DNA from: Chloroflexota bacterium
GTDB lineage: Bacteria; Chloroflexota; UBA11872
Direction of reading: 5' to 3'
Assembly (NCBI GenBank): GCA_028874175.1
Contig: JAPPLN010000113.1
Coordinates: forward strand, 1-64,000
DNA length: 64,000 bases
A model generated the notes under the pieces. The model ran no database searches. It was given only the letters and a program-made list of their open reading frames with translations, and was not told the DNA's origin. Below, piece after piece: positions 1 to 12,259 of this stretch (the first letter of the stretch is position 1; every line of letters begins with the position of its first letter). The translations under genes were made by a program, and so were the position numbers.

Positions 1-471
1 ATGGCCACGGTGTCCGAGGGCGTTCAAGCGCCTGAATTCCAACTGACATCCACAGAGGACGAGTCGTTCTCGCTGCTCGCTCGGCGTGGACGCGCCAACC
101 TGGTGCTCTTGTTCCTCGACAACGCCTCGGGTGCTACTGACACCGAAATCGCAACCTCGTTTCGCGATGCCAGTGACATCTTTCGGGCGGTACGGGGCAC
201 TGTCGTCGGGATCGCCAGGGCCGAACTGGACGAACTCAAGGCATTTCAAGCGGCGAATTCCCTGGCCTTTGAACTCCTGAGCGATGACGGAGCCGTGGCC
301 GCGGACTATGGCGTTCGTGTGAGACAAGGCTTTGGGCCCTTTTCGCGCGAGCGCTTCCGTCGCAGCACCTTCCTATTGGACCGAACTGGCGTTGTCCGCC
401 GAATCTTCCGCGACGTGGATGCCAAAGAACATGTCAACGAAGTGCTCGCCGCACTCGACGAAGGCCTCTAG
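1..471 (+). CDS. Peroxiredoxin/AhpC-TSA-fold protein, cysteine-less
   Basis: N-terminal VSEGVQAPEFQLTST and FLLDRTGVVRRIFRDV resemble BCP/AhpC-TSA proteins; no Cys in the 156 aa. Confidence 0.65.
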   Translation: MATVSEGVQAPEFQLTSTEDESFSLLARRGRANLVLLFLDNASGATDTEIATSFRDASDIFRAVRGTVVGIARAELDELKAFQAANSLAFELLSDDGAVAADYGVRVRQGFGPFSRERFRRSTFLLDRTGVVRRIFRDVDAKEHVNEVLAALDEGL

Positions 472-528
472 GCCGTTCGCAACTCTCCGTCGACGCATCC
501 AACGCAAACTCTGGCGGCAGCCATTCGC

Positions 529-534
529 TATAAT
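529..534 (+). promoter_or_regulatory. Putative -10 element (TATAAT) of the pyr operon
   Basis: Exact TATAAT just upstream of the PyrR-like leader; no convincing -35. Confidence 0.45.
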
Positions 535-550
535 CGCCTCAGCCTTTAAT

Positions 551-608
551 CCAGTCCAGCGAGGCGGAAAGGCTGCATCTCGCGGCGCGCCGTGTCTGGC
601 GGACTAGG
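551..608 (+). promoter_or_regulatory. PyrR-binding/anti-antiterminator-like leader RNA
   Basis: CAGTCCAGCGAGGCGGAAAGGCTG: CAGUC/GGCUG stem around a PyrR-motif-like loop (cf. GUCCAGAGAGGCU); CCAGTCC (551-557) can also pair with GGACTAGG (601-608), which reaches into the terminator stem. Confidence 0.65.
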
Positions 609-631
609 GGCCTTCCGGGCCCTTTCTTTTT
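608..631 (+). terminator. Intrinsic terminator (attenuator) upstream of pyrR
   Basis: GGGCC-TTCCG-GGCCC stem-loop followed by TTTCTTTTT. Confidence 0.7.
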
Positions 632-643
632 GCCCGGTACGCC

Positions 644-1231
644 ATGGGAGGCAACGTGGCGGCGAACGGTGGCGTCGGCCGCTTGGTCATGTCGGCTGAC
701 GACTTGCGTCGGACGCTGACCCGCATGGCGCACGAAATCGTCGAGCGCAACCGCGGCGCAACCAACCTTGTGTTCGTCGGCGTCCCGCGCCCTGGCCCCA
801 TCCTGGCCCGGCGCCTCGCCGAAGCCGTGGCGTCCTTCGAAGAATCTGACGTGCCCACCGGCGCCGTCGATATCTCGCTCTACCGCGACGACCTTGTCAG
901 CCGAGCCGCTACGCCGCCCATGCATCCAACCGACATCCCGGTCGACGTCACGGATCGCGACGTCGTCCTCGTGGACGACGTGCTCCACACCGGCCGCTCC
1001 GCCCGAGCCGCTCTGGACGCCCTCACCGACTTTGGGCGGCCTCGCAGCATTCAGTTGGCCGTTGTCGTGGACCGTGGGCACCGCGAACTGCCCATTCGCG
1101 CCGACTACGCCGGCAAGAACATCCCCACCGCGCTATATGAAAACGTGGAAGTCCGGTTAGAGGAACTGGACGGCGAAGACGCGGTGCGGGTCGTCGCCAG
1201 GCCGGAGGTAGCCAATGCCGCTGCATCGTAG
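644..1231 (+). CDS. pyrR: Bifunctional pyr operon regulator/uracil phosphoribosyltransferase
   Basis: PRTase motif DVVLVDDVLHTGRSARAALDAL, FVGVPRPGPILARRLAE, first gene of pyr cluster. Confidence 0.9.
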   Translation: MGGNVAANGGVGRLVMSADDLRRTLTRMAHEIVERNRGATNLVFVGVPRPGPILARRLAEAVASFEESDVPTGAVDISLYRDDLVSRAATPPMHPTDIPVDVTDRDVVLVDDVLHTGRSARAALDALTDFGRPRSIQLAVVVDRGHRELPIRADYAGKNIPTALYENVEVRLEELDGEDAVRVVARPEVANAAAS

Positions 1232-2153
1232 GCACCTGATTGACGTCGCCGACTTTTCGCGCGACGAGTTCGACACGGTCCTCGACACCGCCGTGTCCAT
1301 GCGGCAGGTACTGGATCGGCCGATCCGGCGCGTGCCAACTCTGCGCGGCAAGTCAATCGTCAACATGTTCTTCGAGCCCAGCACGCGCACTCGGGTGTCG
1401 TTCGAGCTGGCCGGCAAGTCATTGAGCGCTGATGTCGTCAACGTCGCTGCTTCCGGCAGCAGCGTCGAAAAGGGCGAATCGCTGGTTGACACGTTTCACA
1501 CCATCCAGGCGCTCGGTGCCGACATGGTCATCATTCGCCATGCCTGCGCGGGCGTGCCCGACCTGGCCGCCCGTCACCTGGACTGTGGCGTGGTAAACGC
1601 CGGCGACGGCCTGCGCGGCCACCCCAGCCAGGCGCTGCTGGACCTCTTTACCGTCCGCGAGCACGCCGGCGACCTGGAAGGGCTGAAGATGGTCATCGTG
1701 GGCGACATGCTCCACAGCCGCGTCGCCCGCTCCGACATCTGGGCGTTCGCCCGCATGGGCGCGCACGTCTATCTCAGCGGCCCACCCACCGTGCTGCCGC
1801 CCGACTTTGGCAACTTGCTCAACGGCGACGGCATGGTGCGCGTGGAATACGACCTGGATCGCGCCATCGAGGGCGCCGACGTCGTCATGGCCCTACGCAT
1901 CCAGAAGGAACGCATGGCCGGCGGCTTGCTGCCCGATCTGCGCGAGTACGCTCGGCGCTGGGGCATCAACCCCGCCCGCCTCCGCCGCGCTGACCGGCAG
2001 GTCCTGCTCATGCACCCGGGACCCATGAATCAGGGCATCGAAATCTCGTCCGACGTCGCCTATGGCGAGCAGTCGGTGATTACCGAGCAGGTCACCAACG
2101 GAGTGGCGGTCCGCATGGCCATCCTCTACCTCTTGCTGACGGGAGCGCACTGA
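1215..2153 (+). CDS. pyrB: Aspartate carbamoyltransferase catalytic subunit
   Basis: FFEPSTRTRVSFELAGKSL, GDGLRGHPSQALLDLFT, HPGPMNQGIEI. Confidence 0.95.
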   Translation: MPLHRRHLIDVADFSRDEFDTVLDTAVSMRQVLDRPIRRVPTLRGKSIVNMFFEPSTRTRVSFELAGKSLSADVVNVAASGSSVEKGESLVDTFHTIQALGADMVIIRHACAGVPDLAARHLDCGVVNAGDGLRGHPSQALLDLFTVREHAGDLEGLKMVIVGDMLHSRVARSDIWAFARMGAHVYLSGPPTVLPPDFGNLLNGDGMVRVEYDLDRAIEGADVVMALRIQKERMAGGLLPDLREYARRWGINPARLRRADRQVLLMHPGPMNQGIEISSDVAYGEQSVITEQVTNGVAVRMAILYLLLTGAH

Positions 2154-2770
2154 TGAGCCCCTATTCCGCCGCGCCGCCGCGCGAAATCCTGGCCGGCGTC
2201 TATCAGTGGACCGTGGCCTGGCACCGCTACAGCCTGGAGTCTTACCTGGTCGACACGGATGACGGCGTAATCGCCATCGATCCGCAGGACCTGTCGCCCA
2301 CTGCCCTCCAGGGCGTCCTGTCGCGCGTCCGTCACGTCATCCTCACGAACCACTTCCACGAGCGGGCCGCCGCGATCTGGCGGCATCGGTTCGACGCCCC
2401 CGTCTGGGCGCCCAACGGCGACGTCGGCGACCTCGAGACGCTGACGCCTGACCACGTCTACTCGGCCGAGACCGAGCTGCCCGGCGGCCTGCAAGCAATC
2501 GGGCTGGGCGGCATCAGCGCCGGCGAACATGCCCTGTTCACGCCCGAGAACCGCGGTGTCCTCTTTGTCGGAGACGCGCTCGGCACCACCAGCTATTGGA
2601 CGCACGGCGAGGGTGAGCTGGGCGCCCATCCGCGCATGCGCCCGCCGGCACCACTACAGAAGCTTCTCGACCTCGACTTCACCAGCATCGCCGTCGGCCA
2701 TGGCGAGCCGATCCTGGACCAGGCCAAGGTCGCCCTGGCCGCCTACCTGGAGTCTGCTGGTGGCCGCTAA
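2153..2770 (+). CDS. Metallo-beta-lactamase-fold-like protein with degenerate metal site
   Basis: MBL-like order (VDTDDGVIAIDPQ, ILTNHFHERAA, LFVGDALG, VGHGEPIL), but HxHxDH replaced by NHFHERA. Confidence 0.6.
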   Translation: MSPYSAAPPREILAGVYQWTVAWHRYSLESYLVDTDDGVIAIDPQDLSPTALQGVLSRVRHVILTNHFHERAAAIWRHRFDAPVWAPNGDVGDLETLTPDHVYSAETELPGGLQAIGLGGISAGEHALFTPENRGVLFVGDALGTTSYWTHGEGELGAHPRMRPPAPLQKLLDLDFTSIAVGHGEPILDQAKVALAAYLESAGGR

Positions 2771-4118
2771 CGGGACTCTGGTCATCCGCGGGGGGCGCGT
2801 GATCGACCCGTCGCAGCGCCTCGACCGCGTGGCCGATATCGTGATCGACGACGGCCATGTGGCCGCCATCGATCCCCCCGACGGCCAGCTCCCCCTGGGC
2901 GATCCGACCGTGGTCGATGCCCGCGGCTTGGTTGTCGCGCCCGGACTCGTCGACATCCACGCCCACCTCCGCGTGCCCGGATTCGAGTACAAGGAAGACC
3001 TGGCCAGCGGAACGCGCGCGGCCGCGGCCGGCGGCTTCACCACCGTCTGCGCCATGCCAAACACCAATCCGGTCATCGACTCGCGCAGCGTGGTGGAGTA
3101 CGTGCTTGAGCAAGCGGCCGCCGATGCGGTCGTGCGTGTTCACGTCTTGGCCGCCATCAGCCTGGGACAGGCCGGCGAACAACTGGTGGAAATGGGCGAC
3201 CTGAGCGATGCCGGCGCCATTGGCTTTACCGATGACGGCATTCCCGTAGCGAGCTCCAAGCTCATGCGCCACGCCCTGGAATACGCCACGCAGCTCGGGC
3301 GACCAATCAGCAACCATGCCGAGGACCGGGCGCTCACCGCGGGCACGGCCATGCATGAAGGCCTAACCTCCATGCGCCTGGGCCTTCCCGGCACCCCACG
3401 CCAGGCCGAAGAAATCATGCTGGCGCGCGACTTGCTACTGGCCGAGCTCACCGGCGGGCGCTACCACTGTATCCACGTCACCTCGGGCGGCTCGGTCGAT
3501 TTCATCCGGCGCGCCAAGGACCGTGGCGCCAACGTCACCGCCGAAGTATCGCCACACCATTTGACGCTTACCGACGACCTGGTTGCTGGCCGCACCGAGC
3601 CCGTCAGCGCCGCGCTGCCTCCATACGACGCGAACACCAAGGTCGCTCCGCCCCTCCGCGAGCAACGCGACTGCGACGCGCTGCTTGAGGCGCTGCGCGA
3701 CGGAACGATCGACTGCATCGCAACCGACCACGCCCCCCACGCCCTGCATGACAAGGACCTTGAATTCGCCCATGCCGCCGTTGGCTTTACCGGCCTTGAG
3801 ACGGCGCTGCCGCTGGTCCTGACCCTGGTCCACGACGGACGCCTCGATCTGGTCGAAGCTGTGCGCCGCCTCACCGTTGAACCAGCTCGCTGCTACGACC
3901 TCCCCGGGGGAACCCTCCAACCCGGTCAGCCAGCCGACGTCACCGTATTCGATCCCGACGAAGAATTTGTCGTCGAACCGTCGCTGCTGTTGTCCAAAGG
4001 TAAGAACACACCCCTGGCCGGCATGCCAATGCACGGCGTGGTGCACCGAACATTTGTGGACGGCGTTGAAGTCTTCAACCGCGCGTCACTGGAGCCGGTA
4101 GGCGCGCGTGCCGGCTAG
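2760..4118 (+). CDS. pyrC: Dihydroorotase
   Basis: VDIHAHLRVPGFEYKEDLASGTRAAAAGGFTTVCAMPNTNP; DCIATDHAPH; likely GTG start at 2760, overlapping the upstream ORF. Confidence 0.92.
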   Translation: MAANGTLVIRGGRVIDPSQRLDRVADIVIDDGHVAAIDPPDGQLPLGDPTVVDARGLVVAPGLVDIHAHLRVPGFEYKEDLASGTRAAAAGGFTTVCAMPNTNPVIDSRSVVEYVLEQAAADAVVRVHVLAAISLGQAGEQLVEMGDLSDAGAIGFTDDGIPVASSKLMRHALEYATQLGRPISNHAEDRALTAGTAMHEGLTSMRLGLPGTPRQAEEIMLARDLLLAELTGGRYHCIHVTSGGSVDFIRRAKDRGANVTAEVSPHHLTLTDDLVAGRTEPVSAALPPYDANTKVAPPLREQRDCDALLEALRDGTIDCIATDHAPHALHDKDLEFAHAAVGFTGLETALPLVLTLVHDGRLDLVEAVRRLTVEPARCYDLPGGTLQPGQPADVTVFDPDEEFVVEPSLLLSKGKNTPLAGMPMHGVVHRTFVDGVEVFNRASLEPVGARAG

Positions 4119-5307
4119 CGACTGCGCCGTCCTCGCTCTTGAGACCGGCGACACGTTCTTCGGCTTCGCCTTCGGCGCGGAGGCGCCCGGCGCTGGCGAA
4201 GTCGTCTTCAACACCAGCATGACCGGCTACCAGGAGATTTCCACCGACGCCTCGTACCGCGGGCAAATCGTCGTCATGACCTATCCGCTCATCGACAACT
4301 ACGGGGTCAACCCCGACGACGTGGAGTCGCGCCGACCCTGGATTTCCGGGTTGGCCGTTCGCGAGCTGGCCCCGACCCACAGCAACTGGCGCCAGCAGAG
4401 CAACATGCACACCTTCCTGGCTCAGCACGGAATCGCGGGCATTCAGGGCATCGACACACGCGCCCTCACGCGGACGCTCCGAATCAAGGGCCACAAACGC
4501 GGCGTGCTGCGCCGCGCCCCGGTGAGTGTCGCCAACGGAATGGACCCCTTCACCTGGGTCCGTGGCCGGGCTCCCACCGCCAAGTCCTGGGCGGCCGAGC
4601 AGGTACAGGCGGCCAAGCGCGTCCTCCCCTACAGCGAGCAGCGATACGTGGCGGAGGTCACCACCCCCGATCGCCAGGTTGCCGGGCCCGTCCGCTGGGC
4701 GCCCTGGCCAACGCCCCCCCAGCGGGCCGACTCGCCGCGCATCGCGCTGCTGGACGTCGGCGTCAAGACCAACATCGTGCGTTCGCTCGTCAGCCGCGGC
4801 TGTCACGTGGACGTGCTCCCCTACGGCGCCAGCGTCCGCGAAATCGATGGCACCGACCCTGACGGTGTGGTGGTCTGCAACGGGCCCGGCGACCCCGAGC
4901 AGGCCGATCGAGCCATAGACACGGTCCGCGACCTGATCGGCCGCCGACCGCTAATGGGCGTATGCCTGGGACACCAGATCCTCGGCTTGGCCATTGGCGC
5001 CACCACCAGCCGCTTACCCTACGGCCACCGCGGCGCCAACCAGCCCATCAAGGACCTGGATACGGGCCGTGCCCACATCACCTCGCAGAATCACGGTTTC
5101 CAGGTCGACGCCGCCTCGATTCCTCCGAGCAGCGGCTTCCGGGTCAGTCACGTCAACCTCAACGACGGTTCGGTCGAAGGCCTGGCACACGACTCGCTGC
5201 CGGTCTTCTCGGTCCAATACCACCCGGAGGCCAGCCCCGGACCTCAGGACAACCAGTACCTCTTCGACCGCTTCCTCGACCTCGTCGACGACAACCGTCG
5301 TTCATGA
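4108..5307 (+). CDS. carA: Carbamoyl-phosphate synthase small subunit
   Basis: GVCLGHQILGLAIGA and QYHPEASPGPQD glutaminase motifs. Confidence 0.95.
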   Translation: MPASDCAVLALETGDTFFGFAFGAEAPGAGEVVFNTSMTGYQEISTDASYRGQIVVMTYPLIDNYGVNPDDVESRRPWISGLAVRELAPTHSNWRQQSNMHTFLAQHGIAGIQGIDTRALTRTLRIKGHKRGVLRRAPVSVANGMDPFTWVRGRAPTAKSWAAEQVQAAKRVLPYSEQRYVAEVTTPDRQVAGPVRWAPWPTPPQRADSPRIALLDVGVKTNIVRSLVSRGCHVDVLPYGASVREIDGTDPDGVVVCNGPGDPEQADRAIDTVRDLIGRRPLMGVCLGHQILGLAIGATTSRLPYGHRGANQPIKDLDTGRAHITSQNHGFQVDAASIPPSSGFRVSHVNLNDGSVEGLAHDSLPVFSVQYHPEASPGPQDNQYLFDRFLDLVDDNRRS

Positions 5308-5334
5308 CGCGAGCCCACCCAATCGCTTTGCCCC

Positions 5335-8546
<3,212 letters not shown>

Positions 8547-8550
<4 letters not shown>

Positions 8551-9377
8551 CCCGGCGGATCGAACCCGCCCGCGTCCTGCGCAACACGCGAATCACCGAC
8601 CGGCTCTGGTGGTGCGAATACGAAGCGCCCCGCATCGCCGCCAGCGCCCGGCCCGGCCAGTTCGCACACGTCCTTTGCAGTGCTCCCGACCAGCTGGATC
8701 CGCTCCTACGTCGGCCGCTCAGCTTCAGCCGCATCGAACCCGACCTCGGACGGGTCGCCTTCCTGATTGACACGGTCGGACGCGGCACAGCCTGGCTTGT
8801 GGATCAGCCGGAGGGGACCGATATCGACATGCTGGGCCCGCTTGGCGGCAGCTTCGATCTCCAACCAGATCGGGCACGGGCGCTCATGGTTGGCGGAGGC
8901 ATCGGCCTGGCCCCCCTCATTGCGCTCGCCGACCTTGCACCGGCCCAGGGAGTACACGTGCGCCTGCTCGCCGGCGGACGTGACGCCCACCAGGTAACCC
9001 CGCCAGAGTGGCTCCACCCCAACGTCGCGTATCACGTCGCCACCGATGACGGTGCCCTCGGCCATCACGGCTTCGTCACCGACTTGGTCCCGGACCACTT
9101 CGCTTGGTGCGACCAGATCTTCGTCTGCGGCCCCACGCCCATGATGCACGCCATGGCCGAACTCACCGACGAGCTAGCGGCTACCCACGGCCCACGCCCC
9201 GCCTTCACCTCGCTTGAGGCCCGCATGGGTTGCGCCATGGGCGTCTGCTATTCCTGCGTCGTCCAAACCACCAACGGTCCCCAACGCGTCTGCCACGACG
9301 GCCCCGTCTTTCCCCAGTCAACCCTCACCTGGACCTGGCACCACGAACCAACCGCAACTGCGCCATCAGTCGGCTAA
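8547..9377 (+). CDS. pyrK: Dihydroorotate dehydrogenase electron transfer subunit (PyrK-like)
   Basis: FAD/NAD reductase fold, [18 protein letters not shown]-terminal 2Fe-2S cysteines [15 protein letters not shown]...VCHDGPVF. Confidence 0.85.
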
Positions 9378-10189
9378 GAAAACTCCAGATTCCCGCCACC
9401 GTTCGCGTCGCGCGTTTGCGTGACGCGACAGCGGACCGAATAGGTCCAGTCGGCTTTGGCCTCAATCCAGCCGTTGATGTCCGGGTGTGAGCTGAGAGCG
9501 GCGTGGACTTCGGCGAGCTGGCCAGCGCTGACTCGGTCGGCGGCGGTCAGTACTGGCCAGAGCCGGGCTGCCGGAGGCACGGACTTGCGGCCGGCGCGCG
9601 AATCCAGGAGCAGGGTCATGACGTGATCGACCGTCAGGTGCCAACCTGGCTCCATACCCAGAATCTCTGCGGCGAGTTCAGGCCGGTGAACGTGCCGCTC
9701 GGCCAGGGGGCGGCCCACCGCAGCCAGGCAAGCCACGGGAATCACCAGCGTTGCGCCGGCCGGCATGGCGGGTTCGTGGTCTGCGGGTGCCTTGAGCAGG
9801 CGGCGACGGGCGCCGTCAGCTTCGACGATTAGGACATCGGCGCCGGACGCACGCAGCAATTCCGGGGCGAACTCCGGCTGAATCCCGTTGTAGCGGCGCG
9901 GGGTGGGCGCGGCGGTGACGACGGTAACGACGGGGTGCTCCTTGAGTGTCCGTGGCAGGTTGGCTTGCCACCGGTGGGGAGGCACAACCAGCAGCTTGGG
10001 CGCGCGGGCTAGCGACGGCCGGTGGATGTTGGTGGACTTGGTCGTCACCACGCGCAGTCCGCGCTCGGCCAACGCCTTGGCCAGAGCGAACATGGTTGTG
10101 GTCTTGCCGCCAGCGCCCACGATGGCGGCAATGTCACCGGGCCCAGCGATGTCGGCCAGCGAGCAGGCAGTCGCGGCATCTGAGGTCAC
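9374..10189 (-). CDS. yqeC: YqeC-like putative selenium-dependent hydroxylase accessory protein
   Basis: AAIVGAGGKTTTMFALAKALAERGLRVVTTKSTNI; VLIVEADGARRRLLKAPADHEP. Confidence 0.8.
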   Translation of the reverse strand: MTSDAATACSLADIAGPGDIAAIVGAGGKTTTMFALAKALAERGLRVVTTKSTNIHRPSLARAPKLLVVPPHRWQANLPRTLKEHPVVTVVTAAPTPRRYNGIQPEFAPELLRASGADVLIVEADGARRRLLKAPADHEPAMPAGATLVIPVACLAAVGRPLAERHVHRPELAAEILGMEPGWHLTVDHVMTLLLDSRAGRKSVPPAARLWPVLTAADRVSAGQLAEVHAALSSHPDINGWIEAKADWTYSVRCRVTQTRDANGGGNLEFS

Positions 10190-10297
10190 GGAGCGGCCCT
10201 TCGCGTCCGTCCGCGAGCGTCACGCGCCACAACGGCACCGAGTTCTAACGGTGCCGCGCGTACACTGCGAGCGGGTTTCCTTGAACAGGGGTTGTGC

Positions 10298-11299
10298 ATG
10301 CCCTGCGCGTTGATTACGGGCATTACCGGTCAGGATGGCTCATATCTGGCGGAGTTTCTGCTGGAGAAGGGTTACAAGGTCGTCGGCGTCGTCCGTCGCA
10401 CCAGTACCGAAAATAACGGCCGAATCCAGCACCTGCAGGACGACTTGGTGTTGGAACCGGGCGATCTGCACGATCAGTACTCGCTGATCGAGATCATGCA
10501 GCGGCACCGGCCGGACGAGGTGTACAACCTGGCGGCGCAGTCGTTCGTTCCCGCTTCGTGGCGGCAGCCGGTGCTCACCGGCGAGGTGACGGCGCTGGGC
10601 GCGACCCGGGTGCTTGAAGCCATCCGCGCGGTGGATCCCACTATCAAGTTTTACCAGGCCTCAAGCAGCGAGATGTTCGGCCAGGTGCAGGAGTGGCCAC
10701 AGAGCGAGTCCACGCCGTTCTACCCGCGCAGTCCATACGGAGTGGCCAAGCTCTACGCCCACTGGATCACGATCAACTACCGCGAAAGCTATCGAATGTT
10801 CGCCTGCTCGGGGATCTGCTTCAACCACGAGTCGCCGAGGCGCGGGCTGGAGTTCGTGACTCGGAAGCTCAGCTATTCGGCAGCGCGTGTGCATCACGGT
10901 GTCGTTGACGAGGTACCGTTTGGCGACCTCTCGACGCGACGCGACTGGGGGTACGCGCCGGATTTCGTGCGTGGGATGTGGCTGATGCTTCAGCAGGACC
11001 AGCCCCGCGACTATGTTCTGGCGACGGGCGAAACGCACTCGGGAAACGAGTTCGCCAACCTGGCGTTCGGCCACCTGGGACTCGACGCGGAAGACCACAT
11101 CACTGTCAGCGAGGACCTGTTGCGGCCGGCGGAGGTGCATCGGCTGATCGGGGATCCAGCGGCAATCCGCCGCGACCTGGGATGGGAGCCGTCGGTCACT
11201 TTTGAGGAACTGGTCCGCATCATGGTGGATGCGGACGTCGAGCTGGTCGCCGATGAGATCGCGCACGCCGAGATAGCGGCCGGGCGCAGCGCGGGCTGA
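10298..11299 (+). CDS. gmd: GDP-mannose 4,6-dehydratase
   Basis: ALITGITGQDGSYLAEFLLEKGYKVVGVVRRTST; extended SDR YxxxK (YGVAK). Confidence 0.92.
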   Translation: MPCALITGITGQDGSYLAEFLLEKGYKVVGVVRRTSTENNGRIQHLQDDLVLEPGDLHDQYSLIEIMQRHRPDEVYNLAAQSFVPASWRQPVLTGEVTALGATRVLEAIRAVDPTIKFYQASSSEMFGQVQEWPQSESTPFYPRSPYGVAKLYAHWITINYRESYRMFACSGICFNHESPRRGLEFVTRKLSYSAARVHHGVVDEVPFGDLSTRRDWGYAPDFVRGMWLMLQQDQPRDYVLATGETHSGNEFANLAFGHLGLDAEDHITVSEDLLRPAEVHRLIGDPAAIRRDLGWEPSVTFEELVRIMVDADVELVADEIAHAEIAAGRSAG

Positions 11300-11301
11300 G
11301 C

Positions 11302-12258
11302 TTGGCGAAACTGGTGTCAGGCGCGGTCCTTGTCACCGGGGCGGCGGGGTTTATTGGGACGCGCACGGTTGAGGCGTTCCGTGATGTTGGCCGTCACGTC
11401 GTCGCCACGTCATTCCGTGGCAATGCCGCTACCGGCCTGAAGGTGATGGATCTGCAGAACGCCGGCCAGGTCGAGGAGATCGTGGCGGGCGTCCGGCCGT
11501 CGGTCGTTGTGAATCTGGCAGCGGTCGCCAATCCCGGCGAGGCCCAGGCCAACCCTCAGCGCGCATACGACATCAACGTGCTGGGGCAGTGGCGGCTGAT
11601 CCAGTCCATGCTGCGGCATACGCCAGGCGCGCGGCTGGTGGCGATGAGCAGCGCCGAGATCTATGGGCGGATCGAGACCGGCGAGTTGGTCAGCGAGGAC
11701 GCGCCACTGCGGCCGGCGTCCGTATACGCGACCACAAAGGCGGCGGCGGACCTGCAGGCGCTGCAATACCATCTGTCGGATGGATTGGACGTGGTGAGGC
11801 TGCGCTTGTTCGGCAGTGTGGGGCCGGGACGTTCGGCCGAGTACTTCCCTGGCCGCCAAGTGCATGCTGTGGCGGCGATTCAAGACGGAAAGGCCGAGCC
11901 CGTGGTGCCGACTTTCAGCCTGTCCGGCGCCCGTGACTACGTGGACGTTCGAGATGTGGCGCACGCCATCGTAGCGGCGGCTGATCACGGTTGTGTTGGT
12001 GCGGCCTACAACGTCGCCACGGGGCAGGCGCGGCCCCTCCGCAAGATCGTTGAGCGGCTGATAGCGATTGGCGGTGTGGAGGCCGCAATCATGGAAGAGC
12101 GAAAACTGCCGCCTGGCCGCCACGGCGCTGTCGTGGCCGGCGACGCGACCCGGCTGCGCGAGGACACAGGCTGGCAACCGCGAATCTCCCTGGAACAGTC
12201 CTTGCGCGACGCGCTGGTCGAAGCCCGCCAGTCGGCCGTGTCCGGGGCGGACGCCTAG
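11302..12258 (+). CDS. NAD-dependent epimerase/dehydratase (GDP-6-deoxy-4-keto-mannose reductase-like)
   Basis: VTGAAGFIGTRTVEAF, YATTKAAADL; follows gmd; TTG start. Confidence 0.8.
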   Translation: MAKLVSGAVLVTGAAGFIGTRTVEAFRDVGRHVVATSFRGNAATGLKVMDLQNAGQVEEIVAGVRPSVVVNLAAVANPGEAQANPQRAYDINVLGQWRLIQSMLRHTPGARLVAMSSAEIYGRIETGELVSEDAPLRPASVYATTKAAADLQALQYHLSDGLDVVRLRLFGSVGPGRSAEYFPGRQVHAVAAIQDGKAEPVVPTFSLSGARDYVDVRDVAHAIVAAADHGCVGAAYNVATGQARPLRKIVERLIAIGGVEAAIMEERKLPPGRHGAVVAGDATRLREDTGWQPRISLEQSLRDALVEARQSAVSGADA

Positions 12259-12259
12259 G

